From: Xanthoparmelia taractica
Taxonomy: Eukaryota; Ascomycota; Lecanoromycetes; Lecanorales; Parmeliaceae
Assembly (NCBI GenBank): GCA_033085395.1
Contig: JANQBS010000107.1
Coordinates: 1 to 64,000, forward strand
Direction of reading: 5' to 3'
Length of the DNA: 64,000 nt
The position numbers were made by a program, and so were the translations under genes. Positions 46,784 through 59,033 of the stretch are shown here, in pieces (position 1 is the first letter of the stretch; the number at the start of each line of letters is the position of its first letter). The notes below the pieces were generated by a model, which searched no databases, was not told where the DNA came from, and was given only the letters and a program-made list of their open reading frames with translations.

Positions 46784-49700
46784 ACACTCTCAATCGCAAT
46801 CTCACGTTCCCTTTCTCGGAAGCGTGAATGGGACTGACCATACCTGAAAGAGCAATCTTTGTACCTTTTCTCGTACCTGTTTATCTCTGTTCACGCCTAC
46901 TTGTCTAGTAGCTTGTGGGTCTTTGCAAGACACAGCTTGACTGGAGGCTACCGAGGCAAAGGCCGCAGAACTGCCGTTCCGCTGGGATGCGCTAGTCGAG
47001 GGAGCCTTGGCCACCTGTTGTGCTCTCTTTTTCATCCCAGCTCCTCCTCTATGGTAGTTCCGTGCTAAAGTTCTGCGAGCTGATGTCCAGAAACTATCTT
47101 TTTTTGGTGGGTAGCCGCACAGGTTTAAGCGAGATAGCACCAGGTGTGGCGTACCGCGACCCGAAAGCATTTTGCGAAGCATTAGATTATGTCAAGTCTT
47201 AACCAATCTACAGCAGGCTATTCGCATGATGGCAAGCATGTGCCAAGCAAAAATCAACGCAAAAAAAAACAGGAGTTCGTGGCCAAAATAAGACCGGATG
47301 CTCTCAGCAGCTCTAGTGGTGAATGAGACCAAGAACCAACCATATCGTATAAGGACTGATGGCGAATAAAGGTGTCTGCGACACGCTGTACGCATATGAA
47401 TTGTAGAAAAGGCATTAGATACGTTCAATGGGTATATATATTTGCAGTACAGCAGTTTCCTGCCATCACACGTCCACATATGTGCATCAGTAATGTCTGT
47501 AGAGTGTAGACACACAGCAATACAGGAAGGCATGTATAAACCCCTCGACGGCAATGCTACCGGTAGCGTAGAGCGAAAATCGACAATGATTATATCCTCA
47601 AAGAACCTTTCTCCCAACTGATGTCGTTTGGCAAATACACCAGGCGCGTCTGTAAAGCAGCTCCCGACTCCTAGCTCATTGACAACTCAAAGTGCACACG
47701 CTGGCTAATATTCGAACCGTCAACTTGGTCGAAAGCCCACAAGCCCATGATAATGTTGGCTTTCGTAAAGAAGCTCGGCGTCACTATTCTTAGCTCAGTA
47801 CTACTAACTGCAGGTCCGGTAACACGACCTTTTCTTCCCTATCTTAATCTATAGTGGATATATATTCAAATAAAAAATTTCTTCTCACATACGGCCATAG
47901 ACTGTTGAAAACTCGGCTTCCCGTCCGCTCAGCCAAAGATAAGCCTCAGATCGGCTAATTAGTAGTTGGGTCGGTGACGACCAGCGAATACTAGCTGCTG
48001 TATGTATATTTTTTTTTTTTTGGTTCTGCCATTCTTTTAATAGTTGATATTGATGTGTTATTTATCGTGTTATTTTTGGTTCCTCTTTACAAATGGAAGC
48101 ACTGGATAATGCCGCAAGGTGTGTACTATATGCGGTTCATGGTCTTGGCCTTGCCGTGGCTTGGAGAAATTGATTCTGAAATCTGAGAATGAACTAAGAA
48201 GGATGTGAGAAAAAGCGGGAGAGTGGAATGATGATTGGACTTTTGCTGCCCGTCTCCTGCGACCCGGGCATCTATGATACGGTGTATAATGGTTTTCACC
48301 ACTCGATGGACGCTCTTTTACTGTTCGCGTGCGCCGGAAAACCTTGTCACAGCTGTCCCAATCAACAGGCAAGGACCGATATGGAGCACCCGTGAAGGCA
48401 GGTACCTGTCACTAAGTTGGTGGACAGGTGTACGAAGCTTAACAGTAATGATGGTTGATTTATCTAAATGTCCCTAACAATATATGTTCACCGGAGTGAT
48501 TTTGCAGCTAGTAAGACTTCAACCGGCAATCGGTACAATCAGCGCGGAGTGAGCGCAAGGACAAACTCCTCATTCATACAGGGACCGTGTAATGGGAGGA
48601 AAACATGTAATAATTACCCAGGGGTTTTCTTCGTCCTTCGTGGCGATGTCGTCGTTTCAGTACTCGTCAAGATGTACTCGCAATCGTGAAGCTCGCAAAG
48701 CTCCCTCAACGCTCCCTTCCTGTTATCTCTGTGCATATAAACTCACTGTCCATGCATATCGATCTTCTCTGATTCTCCTCTCCATCGGCATGTTGCTTCG
48801 CCAATAAATCTGGATTCCCTATGAAGTGTGCAAGCTATCACGGCGATTGATTTGTTTCCTATACCTCACGGTACAAATATGGTCCCCCATGCAGTGCCCG
48901 TAGACTTCAATCTGCACCAACTACCTAATGCAATCGAGTCGCATATCAACCTTGAGCAGGCAACTTATCACACATGATACTTACATATCATGTGCTCACA
49001 CGCGTTGTTCTCCTAAGTCCAGACCTTGCAATGCGAACAGATGTTCATCAGCCCCGGTATATGGGCGATAGCTGTGAAGATCTCGTCGCCACTGCTAGGG
49101 CGTACCCGGCTGCCATCCCGAGCGTAGAAACCGCGTCGGTGCAGATCCGTGAACGTCTGATCGCCGTTGATGTAAAGACCGCCTACGCGGTTTTAAAGGA
49201 GATTATAGTATGGCTCTCGATTTGAGCTCGCCTCGGGACTGGCAGGCTCCAACTCCGCAAGCATCAGCGAAGATGGCTTGGGTCTGTGATGCATCAGAAA
49301 GTTAAGCTCGTTCGTTTTTCGCTTCCTCCCCAGTGAACAAGAACCGATTTTTCCAAGACAGAAATGAAGGCACGTTTCTTGTTACCCTTTTATTGTGGCC
49401 GCAAAGGACCAATGACTCGGTGGGCTTTATTCATGTTTGAGTCCGCGGCGATAAACTTGGCGATACAGGATGGACAGACTCTCGTCTCGTGATTGGATGG
49501 CTATTGAGTTTGAAACAGTGAGAGGAGTGACAATGAAGCAGATGCGGCAGTCAAGACCAGTTGCTCCGCTGCTCTGCGCTGGGTGATGGATGAGTATTGT
49601 CGCACCTGGGTGAAAGAGCTCCAAGGGAATGACCGGATGAGGGGCAGGGTAGTTGCATATAGCGGCATAGAAGCGTGAATTCATGTTTATTTGTATTACT

Positions 49701-50313
49701 TGAAGATGTAACTTCAAGGGTGCCAACAGAATCCGATTGAAGATCGCCAAGATGCCCGTGTCGAGTCCTGATACTACCGCCTAAGAAATTGTTAAAGAAC
49801 GAAGTTGCAGTCCGGACGGTCAGATTCATTAATAACAGTGATATAACCTGAGCAGTATTTGAGTGGGTTGCCAATTTGCGTGGGCTTAAGTAAACAAAGT
49901 TTGAATGCATTTCCAGTCAAATGATAAGGACACTCGACTAAATACTGTAACACTTTCCTCACTCAGCCATGCCTCTCTGCGCATAAGCGCCTAGAAGACC
50001 GGGAACCTTCCTGAGATCTGTACCCACACACTCCTGTACGTAGCGCGTGGCCGCCTGTGCGAAATGTTGTTGCGATTCTGCCGCTCGCGATACGCGCTTG
50101 GACTTGTACATTGTATTTCGAATAAACCACCGTATGTCGTTCCATTGTGCAACATCACTGTGGTTTTTGGAATCTAAGTCGACTGTTATTCAGAATGCTT
50201 CCATTCAAATGCAAGTCAGCCCTTTTGATATGCCATATCACGTCAGTCTTTTCCCTAACGATTTCGAACAACCAACGGATTACAGGGAGCGATGCTTCCT
50301 CTAGTAACCTCGA
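46784..50313. other. Gene-poor region, 3.5 kb, nothing supported
   Basis: Frames of 60-141 codons exist on both strands (for example 46802-47182 minus). They overlap one another, and the longest, 47192-47617, lacks an ATG. No domain motif, tRNA or repeat recognised apart from a T run at 48009. Confidence 0.5.
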
Positions 50314-51213
50314 TCCAGCCACGTTAGTGCTCTCAGGATTTTCAAGACTTCTACTGACGGCCAAACTCTCAGCTCATCTAGCCTCACCATACCAGACCCA
50401 ATACCTGGTTTTGAAGCCCGTCTGCTATTCGACCGCGAACCGTCACTGCAACGCTGGGAGGTATTTGACACTGTTATGGAAACGATGAAGTATCTGGCTT
50501 TACGTTCTTGGAACGAAGCCTTGTTAGAGGGATTTATAATGCGATCATGGCGGGAAATGCTGGTTATCAGTCCCTGGCCCCAAGGATCAAGTAGCCTTCT
50601 GGTCAAACATGCTGTTGTAGCCCTATACAAGGCTGGCACCGCTCTAGCCGAGAAAGCATTAATAAAGCGTGGCTTTGTCCCTAGGCTTTATGCTGGGCTC
50701 TTCCTCCAAAATCAGCAGATAGGGTACCTGAAATGGTTGCAAAAGTCCAGCTCCCTGGGAAGCGAGGTGAACCGCACTTTGAGCCTAATCGATGCCAGTA
50801 ACTCGACAGCTACTCTGCAAGTCACGCATAGCAGTCAGCCGACAGGTGGCCTAGTAAAGGGTACTAGAAAGATTAGATACCCCGACGACAGCAAGTTCAT
50901 AGCCACATACGAGCTTGGAGACCGGCATGCGCCTTTCCCGGACTTTTTCTCGGCGCTTCTAGAGGCCTTTGCAGATGCCGCGCCGCATGACAACTCTGCG
51001 GTTGGAGCTTACGTCAATGGGATCAGCATATCGGGGAATGTTGTTGTGAACGTGCATGGGCCTGATACGCTTTCTTGGGAAAATCTAGTGAGAGCATTGT
51101 TCGTGCTCTGGGCTATCATCGCGCAAAATCGTCTGGTAGATATTGACTTTACTTTTGCATACGACGGGGTGTTTCTTGGTGAAGGGTCCGTTTTAGTGCT
51201 CCCGCCAGCTTGA
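50314..51213 (+). CDS. Hypothetical fungal protein, 5' end unresolved
   Basis: The frame is open from 50314 to the TGA at 51211-51213. The first ATGs are at 50476 and 50485, but coding-like sequence continues upstream (PIPGFEARLLFDREPS, QRWEVFDTVME), so an exon junction probably lies near a CTCAG at about 50337. From ATG 50476 it has 245 residues. The C-terminal third, with DRHAPFPDFFSALLEAFADA, NVVVNVHG and LSWENLVRALFVLW, has the layout of an uncharacterised fungal protein type in which a beta-rich unit precedes a final amphipathic helix and Gly-rich end. I cannot assign a function. Confidence 0.6.
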   Translation, partial: SSHVSALRIFKTSTDGQTLSSSSLTIPDPIPGFEARLLFDREPSLQRWEVFDTVMETMKYLALRSWNEALLEGFIMRSWREMLVISPWPQGSSSLLVKHAVVALYKAGTALAEKALIKRGFVPRLYAGLFLQNQQIGYLKWLQKSSSLGSEVNRTLSLIDASNSTATLQVTHSSQPTGGLVKGTRKIRYPDDSKFIATYELGDRHAPFPDFFSALLEAFADAAPHDNSAVGAYVNGISISGNVVVNVHGPDTLSWENLVRALFVLWAIIAQNRLVDIDFTFAYDGVFLGEGSVLVLPPA

Positions 51214-53284
51214 CTTCCTCTTGATGAGTGGTATGACGAGATATAGACTGCTCGTTGTCTGTACCTTCAATGTAAACTTTGGAGTTAAAACGAAAATTCT
51301 TTATGCTTGGATTGTATAGTTTTTGAAGGAGGTTTCATTGGTTGCATGCAACTAAGTGGAGATCTCGGCTTGAAGACTCTGCGGTCAAGCCAATCTGATG
51401 GAGTAGGCCTTCTGCATCATTAACACTGGTTACTCTTCAGGATCATTCTCTTTCGGTAGTCCTATACTATATTCGAAGATACCATGAGAATAGTACTTAA
51501 GGTAATCTGATCCCTTAGAGCTTGATTGTCCTAATTGCAGGAGACGGTAGCAAAATCTCCTACTATAGAAGTAGCGCGGCAACAACTTGCCAAGAGGAAG
51601 CGTATCCCAGAGGGGAGCTAAAAAATACATAAGAAGGAGCAGCTGACGAAGACTCTTCTCTCTGAGGCGGCCTGGCCTGGTTGCAATAGTGCCTGGAGGA
51701 AGGGGGTTAGATGAATTACAATAGACTGTACGTCATCTCTTCTTTGTGCTTATCTATATTGTGAACAGCTGGTTCAGCTAAGCAAATGCCTAACCTAGAA
51801 GAGTCTGGCAAGCGACGTGGCTGTCTTTGGAACTTTATCCGACTTGCTGGTGACGAGCGCAAAGTTCGTTCTATAAAGAGTTGTTATCTTGACACTCAAG
51901 AGAAGCCCGAATGCTTGAAGACATCTGGACTTGTCAGAACCATCGCTCATCGCTCTGTCATGCGCCCTTGATGCTTCACGAGGTGCGTTGTTACAAAGTT
52001 GATCCGTTGGAAACGCTGCCAGCAAGGCGCTTGGCCTGAGTTTCTATGGGAGGCATAATAGAAAGAAATTCAAAGGCTTCATGATACCTGGAGCTTCTCA
52101 TCCCTCATGGATATCTGATCACTCAATGCGGTTTGCGATTAACTCATGAGACCAAGGAGCGACAAGGCCATAAGGGATATGAGGGGTTGGTGCCATTGTA
52201 ATCTTTGAAGACTGGGGAGATGCAAATTTGCTCGCTTCCGAAATGCGCCTTCAATCAACCCCCTAAAAATGTATCACGGCTTCGAATGCAATTAAAAAAA
52301 CGACCTCCGCCCGTTCACAAAAGGCGAATCTTCTTCGCAGTGACTCCGATCGGATGCAGATTCTTCATTATCAGCATATAGCCCTCGCTCCTAAGCTGAA
52401 TGTGCTGGATGCTACTGTCAGATCGCTGGAAGTTCAAGCAGGAAAAAGGCATTGCAATTGTGAGATATCATTCCATGTAGGCCTGGAAATAGGGCAACGG
52501 GAAGGAGGAACAGTCGATGGACAACTCTGATGATCCTGCCTATAACGAGGGGTGATAGGGGATTAGGCGGTGCAAGCATTGCTTACTTGGATGAGTGCCG
52601 CAGGCTCGCGTTGAGCCTCATTCTGCGCTAGTGTGTATATATTACAAGGACATCAGAGACGAAGCAACCTGTATTACCGAAGGTACACCGGAACTTGGTA
52701 GCAAACAGGCTCAAAAATGCCTCCATAGTTCCCGTCGTCATGTTTTCCGCTCCTTCACTCCTCGGCTCTGCGAAAATTCTCCACCTCGTGGTTATGTATT
52801 CTCCGCATGCCTAGGGCGATACTACAATGGCAACGTCAGCGGTAATTGGACCATACTCCGGACACAGAGTGACTAGACCTATACCTTTTTTTCGAGAGAG
52901 AATGGGGAGCTATCTAGCGATAGCGGATGCAGTATGCCTCTGTTGTAGTATATGCAGTATCAGTATTAGGGGTCTAATTTTGGCCGATGGCTGAAGTAAA
53001 TGCTGAATAATCAAACTTGGCAGATTGGACTGGGATTACTGACAACTCTAAATCTGGCACGACGAGAGCTAATCAGGAGCTATTCACCAACAAAACGTTT
53101 CTTAAAACGGTCTTATCATGACAAGATGCCTCGAACAACAATCCTACTGATGATTAATAGAAGAGCAGAGACATTAGGCCTCACAAACTGCCTCCTCTTT
53201 CACCTGTTCTTCGCTTCTCGACTTTTGAGTCGCCTTTCGTGAAAGCTTCGACTCCACCACATCCACGTACGCACAACATTGCTC
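51214..53284. other. Intergenic, 2 kb, nothing supported
   Basis: Only short overlapping frames without motifs. Confidence 0.5.
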
Positions 53285-53692
53285 TTACTTGCTGACAATT
53301 CCAGCACCTTCGAGCGTCCATGCTGTAGTCAGTCCGTCTTTGGTCATATATGGCGCACGGCCTGCCGGTATCGGCTCGCTGGAGTGGGGGCGGAACTCCA
53401 GACAACGGATATGATCACGGTCACAAAAGAAGCATGACCCAAGAGATCGCTCCAACTCCCTCTCCACAGCATCTTTCAGTTCTTCAAAGTCTCGCCCCGC
53501 ATAGACCGGCGCTCGAGGCGGACTATTTCCTCCAGATTGAGACTTGTACGGCGACTCTGCCGCATGACCAAACTCCACAATGACTTTCCTGAAGCTGGTG
53601 TAATGTTTGAAACCACACACAAACTCCTTGTAAACGAGATGCTGTTCACAGGAGGTGCTAGTATCTGGCGAATGGTAAGTGGATAGTGCCAA
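53285..53692 (-). pseudogene. LPxELR family member H, C-terminal relic
   Basis: 136 codons on the minus strand without an ATG at the front. It keeps only the family's second half: HYTSFRKVIVEFG (compare LTGFxxLxxKI), then a helix (DFEELKDAVERELERSLG), and HIRCLEFRPHS, the CLxFHP motif. After that it runs on for about 30 unrelated residues. The N-terminal LPxELR block is absent upstream. It sits about 270 bases from the edge of the second RIP block, beside a copy of the dispersed repeat, so truncation by rearrangement is likely. A 5' exon hidden upstream is the alternative. Confidence 0.6.
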
Positions 53693-53740
53693 TATGACCT
53701 AACAGGGAAGCTAAATGCTAGTCCACTTGTATCCTCCGCT

Positions 53741-53890
53741 TAGTGTTCTCATTCATGAAGGCATACATATCGGGACCAAGCAATACTGTAGATAGTTGAT
53801 TGGGTCGTCCCAACGCTAAGGTCAGCAATCAGTAAGCTTAGCTAAATCGTTAGCAGATCCTGATAAGCCTCTGAACGTGCCCCAGCGCTA
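53741..53890 (+). repeat. Dispersed repeat, copy 2 (beside member H)
   Basis: Matches 37781-37926 over most of its length, beginning CTCATTCATGAAGGCAT. Its right part, from the GTCAGCAATC at 53821 on, recurs RIP-altered at 54213-54300, ending AGCGCTAGAAAACTC in both. Confidence 0.75.
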
Positions 53891-53965
53891 GAAAACTCCC
53901 TATATCTATGCGATATAGACCTAAAGTGTCTAATTAAATAGCTATATATAGGCGTAAATAAGAGA

Positions 53966-54138
53966 AATAAAAGAATATGATTACTCTAAGTGAGAAGAAT
54001 TTAAATAAAGTGTCAACTAATAATATAAGACCCATACATATAGTGCTCTCAAGAACACGTATTTCTCGTATATACTTATATATCTAAAACAGAGGCTGGA
54101 TCATAAGACACATTATTTCATAGTCTTATTATTCGATT
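53966..54138 (+). repeat. Left terminal direct repeat of the second RIP block
   Basis: 173 bases matching 58861-59033. Where the right copy keeps GC-rich sequence this copy has T or A, in both C-to-T and G-to-A sense: a side-by-side view of RIP. Confidence 0.8.
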
Positions 54139-55044
54139 AATATTCTTATTTATAAAGATATATATATTAAGATTAAATAATACTATAAATAATTAATTAA
54201 ATTATCTTAACGCTAAGATTAATAGTTAATAGACTTAGCTAGATCGTTAGTAGGTCTAGATAGGACTCTAAACGTGCCTTAGCGCTAGAAAACTCTTAAA
54301 TAATTAAAAGACGTTATATAAGAGCCTCGCAGAAGACTTTATATAACGATCTAATAATACGAGCATCGTTAGCACTAGCGCTAATAAGACGAAAGATATT
54401 AATATCTTCGTAATATAATAAGTATTCGCTTAAAATAAGTAGTAATATAGAGACGATAGAAATCGAACTTTTAGCGTCTTAATAGTATAATCTTATTATC
54501 GCTAAGATTCACCTCACGTGCTAAAGTAGTAATCTCTCTATAAAAGAAGTATTTTAAATAATAATCTCTTATATTAAGCGAGATTAATATTTAACGAAGT
54601 TAATCGATAATTAGCTCTTTAATAAAAGAGTCTTTATTTAATTAAAAGAGAGAGCTATTTAATAAAATCTTTCATCTAAAGAGATATCGTAAGATCTTCA
54701 CTACATAAGCGTTATTATTTAATATCGTAATAGTAAATATTATCTCTTAACGAAAGAGATTCGTTTTAAATACTAAAAATATAAGTTCGAGATATTTCTT
54801 ATATAGTCTTATCGAGCGACGAATAAGAAATTATTACTCGAAGTTCTAATCTTTACGATTATATATAATATATATAAACTCGCTTATACGAAGAAATGCG
54901 ATAAATATAAGATAAAAGACTATATAAAGCGTTACTTCGGCCTCGTTTTCTTAATTAATATAAGTAAGTATTTATAATAATAGATCTTTAAAAATTAAAT
55001 AATGTTCTTTCGTTTTAATCTCGTCTCGTAGACGTCGAATATCT

Positions 55045-55307
55045 ACGGGTCGGAAAGGTGTGGTATATTTGATGGTATGGGACCAGTTTTTCGAATACCA
55101 TATCGAAAGGTATAAGATATTCCATACTACCATTGGGTTTTTAATAAATATATTACGTGATATTTCTTTATATTCTAAAAATACGTAAAAGGCTTAAGCG
55201 AACGCTTATGTAATTATAAAATTCTATAAATAGATTAAAGAGATATAATTTTTTAAAAAAAGTTGAAAACGACTATGTTCAACAGATACCACACCTTTCC
55301 GACCCGT
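55045..55307 (+). mobile_element. MITE copy 3
   Basis: 263 bases, same orientation as copy 2, with an internal deletion of about 10 bases in the A-rich tract before the right end. Flanks 55035-55044 and 55308-55317 agree at 8 of 10 bases. Confidence 0.88.
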
Positions 55308-56602
55308 ACGAATATCGATAATAATTCTTTATAATTAAGAATTATAAAACATTATAAGATTCTTATATCTTATATTAATATAAATTAATCTTACATCTAT
55401 TAAATAAATCTTAATAATCTTAATCTTAACTCGTCTTATATTAAGATATACGATTTAGCTAGCGAATAAGTTAACGATCGCTAAAAAGAAAGGTATGCTC
55501 TTATTAATAGCGCAATAAGCGCTATATAACCTAATAAGTGTAATATACGTTTTTCTTGTCTTTGCGATTAAATCTTATTAAAGAAAACGAGTTATCTCTT
55601 ATAATAGTATAATCTAATAATATTAAAATTCGATAAATCGCGCCTTAACTCTATAGAGCGATTGAGATATATCTTAGCTATAGATATACGTTAGCGATCT
55701 TTTAATATCGAAAGCGTAATAAGTTATCTACTAGCTTATTAATCTTAATTAAGATTTATATTAAGATTAAGTAGATATTCTATTTTATTAATAATATTAC
55801 TATATCTCGTAATAAGATTATAGCTAATTCGCGAATAGAGAACTTTCTAAGATTATTAATATGTACGTTATTATCGCAATATAGCATCAATTGTAATCTC
55901 TAAAGTCTTTACAATTATAATCAAATAGCGTGATATACGACCTTTATTTCTTTAAATTAAATATCTTTCTAAGAATAACGTATAGATATCGAAATATTAA
56001 AAGTCTTCTAAATCGATTATAAGAGATTTAGATACTTTAGAATATAGTCTCTTATATTAAAGATCTCTAATATATTAATTTAAATATATTATATTAATTG
56101 ATTAATAACGTAACGAATTAACTTAAAATTATTCTAGTCTTTTAGAAAGATCTTTTATTATAATAGATCGATCTTTATATGCGATATAATTTTAATAAAT
56201 GCTATTAATCTTCGAATAATATCGAAAAGTTATCTTAAAAACGTTCTCTTTAGAATCACGATCTTAGCGACAAATAATAAAAAAATTAATCGCTAACTTA
56301 AGTTCGCGATATAAGATTATCGTCTAATTTAGAAGATTCTTAATCGTGTTTCTCGCTTAAGCGAGCTTATTAAAAAAAAATCTAGTCTACATTAAAATAC
56401 TATCGAACTTAATTCTTAGAAAATCGACTATAATATTTATAATATTCTTAATGTAATTAATTTTAAAGTCTAATTCTTTATATACGAGATCGAATTATTA
56501 ATCGTATACGATCGCATTATCTATTAGTGCTAGAATAGCGAAGAAATCGTCTAAATAATAAAGTATTATAATTTAAAAAAGAACTATTATTAAGATTTAA
56601 TT

Positions 56603-56877
56603 ACGGGTCGGAAAGGTGTGGTATATTTGATGGTATGGAACTAGTTTTTCGAATACCATACCGAAAGGTATGAGATATCCCATACTCTCATTGAGTTTTT
56701 AATAAATATATTACATAATATTTTTTTTATATTCTAATAATACGTAAAAAGCTTAAGCGAACGCTTATGTAATTATAAAATTCTATAAATAGATTAAAAA
56801 GATATAATTTTTTAAAAATAGTTAAAAAAAAGTTGAAAACGATTATATTTAACAGATACCACACCTTTCCGACCCGT
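56603..56877 (+). mobile_element. MITE copy 4
   Basis: 275 bases. Flanks 56593-56602 and 56878-56887 are identical: AGATTTAATT, a perfect 10-base target duplication. Confidence 0.92.
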
Positions 56878-57563
56878 AGATTTAATTAAAGGCCTTTGTA
56901 AATAAATTAAATATAAATAATAATATACGTAGATCGAAGAATAGATATTGTTCTATTCAATAGCGATCGTTATAGTGAAATCGTAATAATTATTAATCTT
57001 ATATAGAAATAAGAGATTATAAATACGTCTTTAATTATTATTAAGATTAGCTCTAGCGACGAGTAGACGAATTATTACTTCGTCTAAGAATTAATCTCAA
57101 TTAGACGATTATATTAAAGTTATTTTTAAAGATTTATCGTTAATATATTAGATATTACGAGAGTTAATTAATAATTATAATTGCGATAACGTAGAATTTA
57201 ACCTCGATATTCGATTTTTACTTTCTTTCGAAAAATAGCCGAAAGAATCTTAACGAATATAAGATCTAAATAATTTTTTAATTAATGATTATAATCTTTT
57301 ACTCGTAGCGAATCTTAATTAATTAAATCTAAACCTAATAAATTATATAGCGCGTATAAGAATTCTTCTACTATATGTAATAGTAATATAGATATCTACG
57401 AGTGCGTTAAGAGTTATTTAGATCTCGAAATTCGATTATTAAGCGAAATAAGATTAATTATTAAGGTATCGATTTTAATCTTATTATATATATTTATTAA
57501 GTAATTTAGCTAATAATTAAGATAGATATAAATATATTAATAGTACTCGCGTGAGTATTATCT

Positions 57564-57837
57564 ACGGGTCGGAAAGGTGTGGTATCTATTGAATATAGTC
57601 GTTTTCAACTTTTTTTTAACTTTTTTTAAAAAATTATATCTTTTTAATCTATTTATAGAATTTTATAATTATATAATCGTTCGCTTAAGCTTTTTACGTA
57701 TTTTTAGAATATAAAAAAATATCACGTAATATATTTATTAAAAACCCAATGGGAGTATGGGATATCCTATATCTTTCGGTATGGTATTCGAAAAACTAAT
57801 CCCATATCATTAAATATACCACACCTTTCCGACCCGT
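57564..57837 (-). mobile_element. MITE copy 5
   Basis: 274 bases, same orientation as copy 1. Flanks 57554-57563 and 57838-57847 are identical: AGTATTATCT, again a perfect 10-base duplication. Confidence 0.92.
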
Positions 57838-58860
57838 AGTATTATCTCTTATTAAAATTTCGATATATAGCGAAAAATTTAGAAATAGAATCTAAGTTTT
57901 ACTTAATATCGCTAAGAGCGATTATTTTACGCAGTAGAAGATCGCTATAACGTTTATTCTCGGTGATTTAGACTATAAAATCGTTTTAATCGTTTAAGAT
58001 ACGTGCGTTTATAAACGTATCGTAATATTTACGAATAAAGTTAAATTTATATAAAACTAATAACTTAGTTAGACGAAAATAATAATCTAATAATATCTTC
58101 TATAGGCGAATAATTACTATAAGATATATATTTCAATATATAATCTAATTATACACCTCGAAATACTATAGTAGATACATTATCTTATTAACTTTATAAG
58201 CATTGTTCGTATTAGCGCGATTAACGTATTCTCGGCCTAGCTTAATAAGATTTTTAAATTTAAACGTCTTAAAGAAGATTTACTTAAAATACTTAATTTC
58301 GATAAAGTAATAACGTTTATAAAGATTAAGAAAAGAACGCGTATCTTCGATATATATAAAAGAGACTCTAAGAATTATTATTCTTCTTTAAATTAACATT
58401 AGACTCGAACGAATAATATCGGCGATAGCGATAATAACAACGAGAGCGTGACTTATATACTCGATACTACTTATAACGATTATATTTGTATTTAACGAGG
58501 CGTTCTTTTAGCTCTAAGACTTAATCGCGATAATTAAGAGTCTTAATATTAATTTTCTTAATTACGCTTAAGCTAAGAGTCTTTAAGAAGAATATCTTCG
58601 ATATTATAAACTTATTTTTATAAAATCAAATAAAGCGAGAAATAGAAGAAAATATAATAATTTTTATAAAGACTTTAAGTCTACTAAAAATCTTCTTAAA
58701 GATTTTCTTAAATTTTTTAAAATATCTAATAGTAATAGTTATAACGTAAGAAGAATAAAGTAATAAAGAAGATTAAAAAGAGTATAGATATGAATAAGAT
58801 AAGAAGAATATACGCTAATTTAATATATAGGTGTTTAATAATAATTAATTGAATAAAGAT

Positions 58861-59033
58861 AATAAAAGAATACGATTGCTCTAAGTGAGAAGAATTCGAA
58901 TAAAGAGCCAACTGATGGTGTGAGACTTATACATATAGTGCTCTCGAGGACACGTGTTCCCTGCATGTGCGCATGCATCTGGAACAGCGGCTGGATCATG
59001 AGACACACTAACCCATAGTCCCACTATTCGATG
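58861..59033 (+). repeat. Right terminal direct repeat of the second RIP block
   Basis: 173 bases homologous to 53966-54138 but much less mutated, with intact GC-rich stretches such as GTTCCCTGCATGTGCGCATG. Marks the right edge of the AT-rich block. Confidence 0.8.

Larger units (their letters stand above)
54139..58860. mobile_element. RIP-degraded element or repeat block, unidentified
   Basis: AT-rich, stop-dense DNA enclosed by the 173-base direct repeats at 53966 and 58861, so possibly the interior of an LTR element about 5 kb long. No pol motif could be read. Three MITE copies sit inside. 54213-54300 is a mutated partial copy of the dispersed repeat. Confidence 0.5.

Noticed and set aside
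46802..47182. 126-codon minus-strand ATG frame beside hAT element B
   Set aside because: Low-complexity Ser/Ala/Lys composition, overlapped by other frames, no motif or splice context.
47192..47617. 141-codon minus-strand frame
   Set aside because: Begins at TTG with no ATG in a sensible place and shows no family feature.
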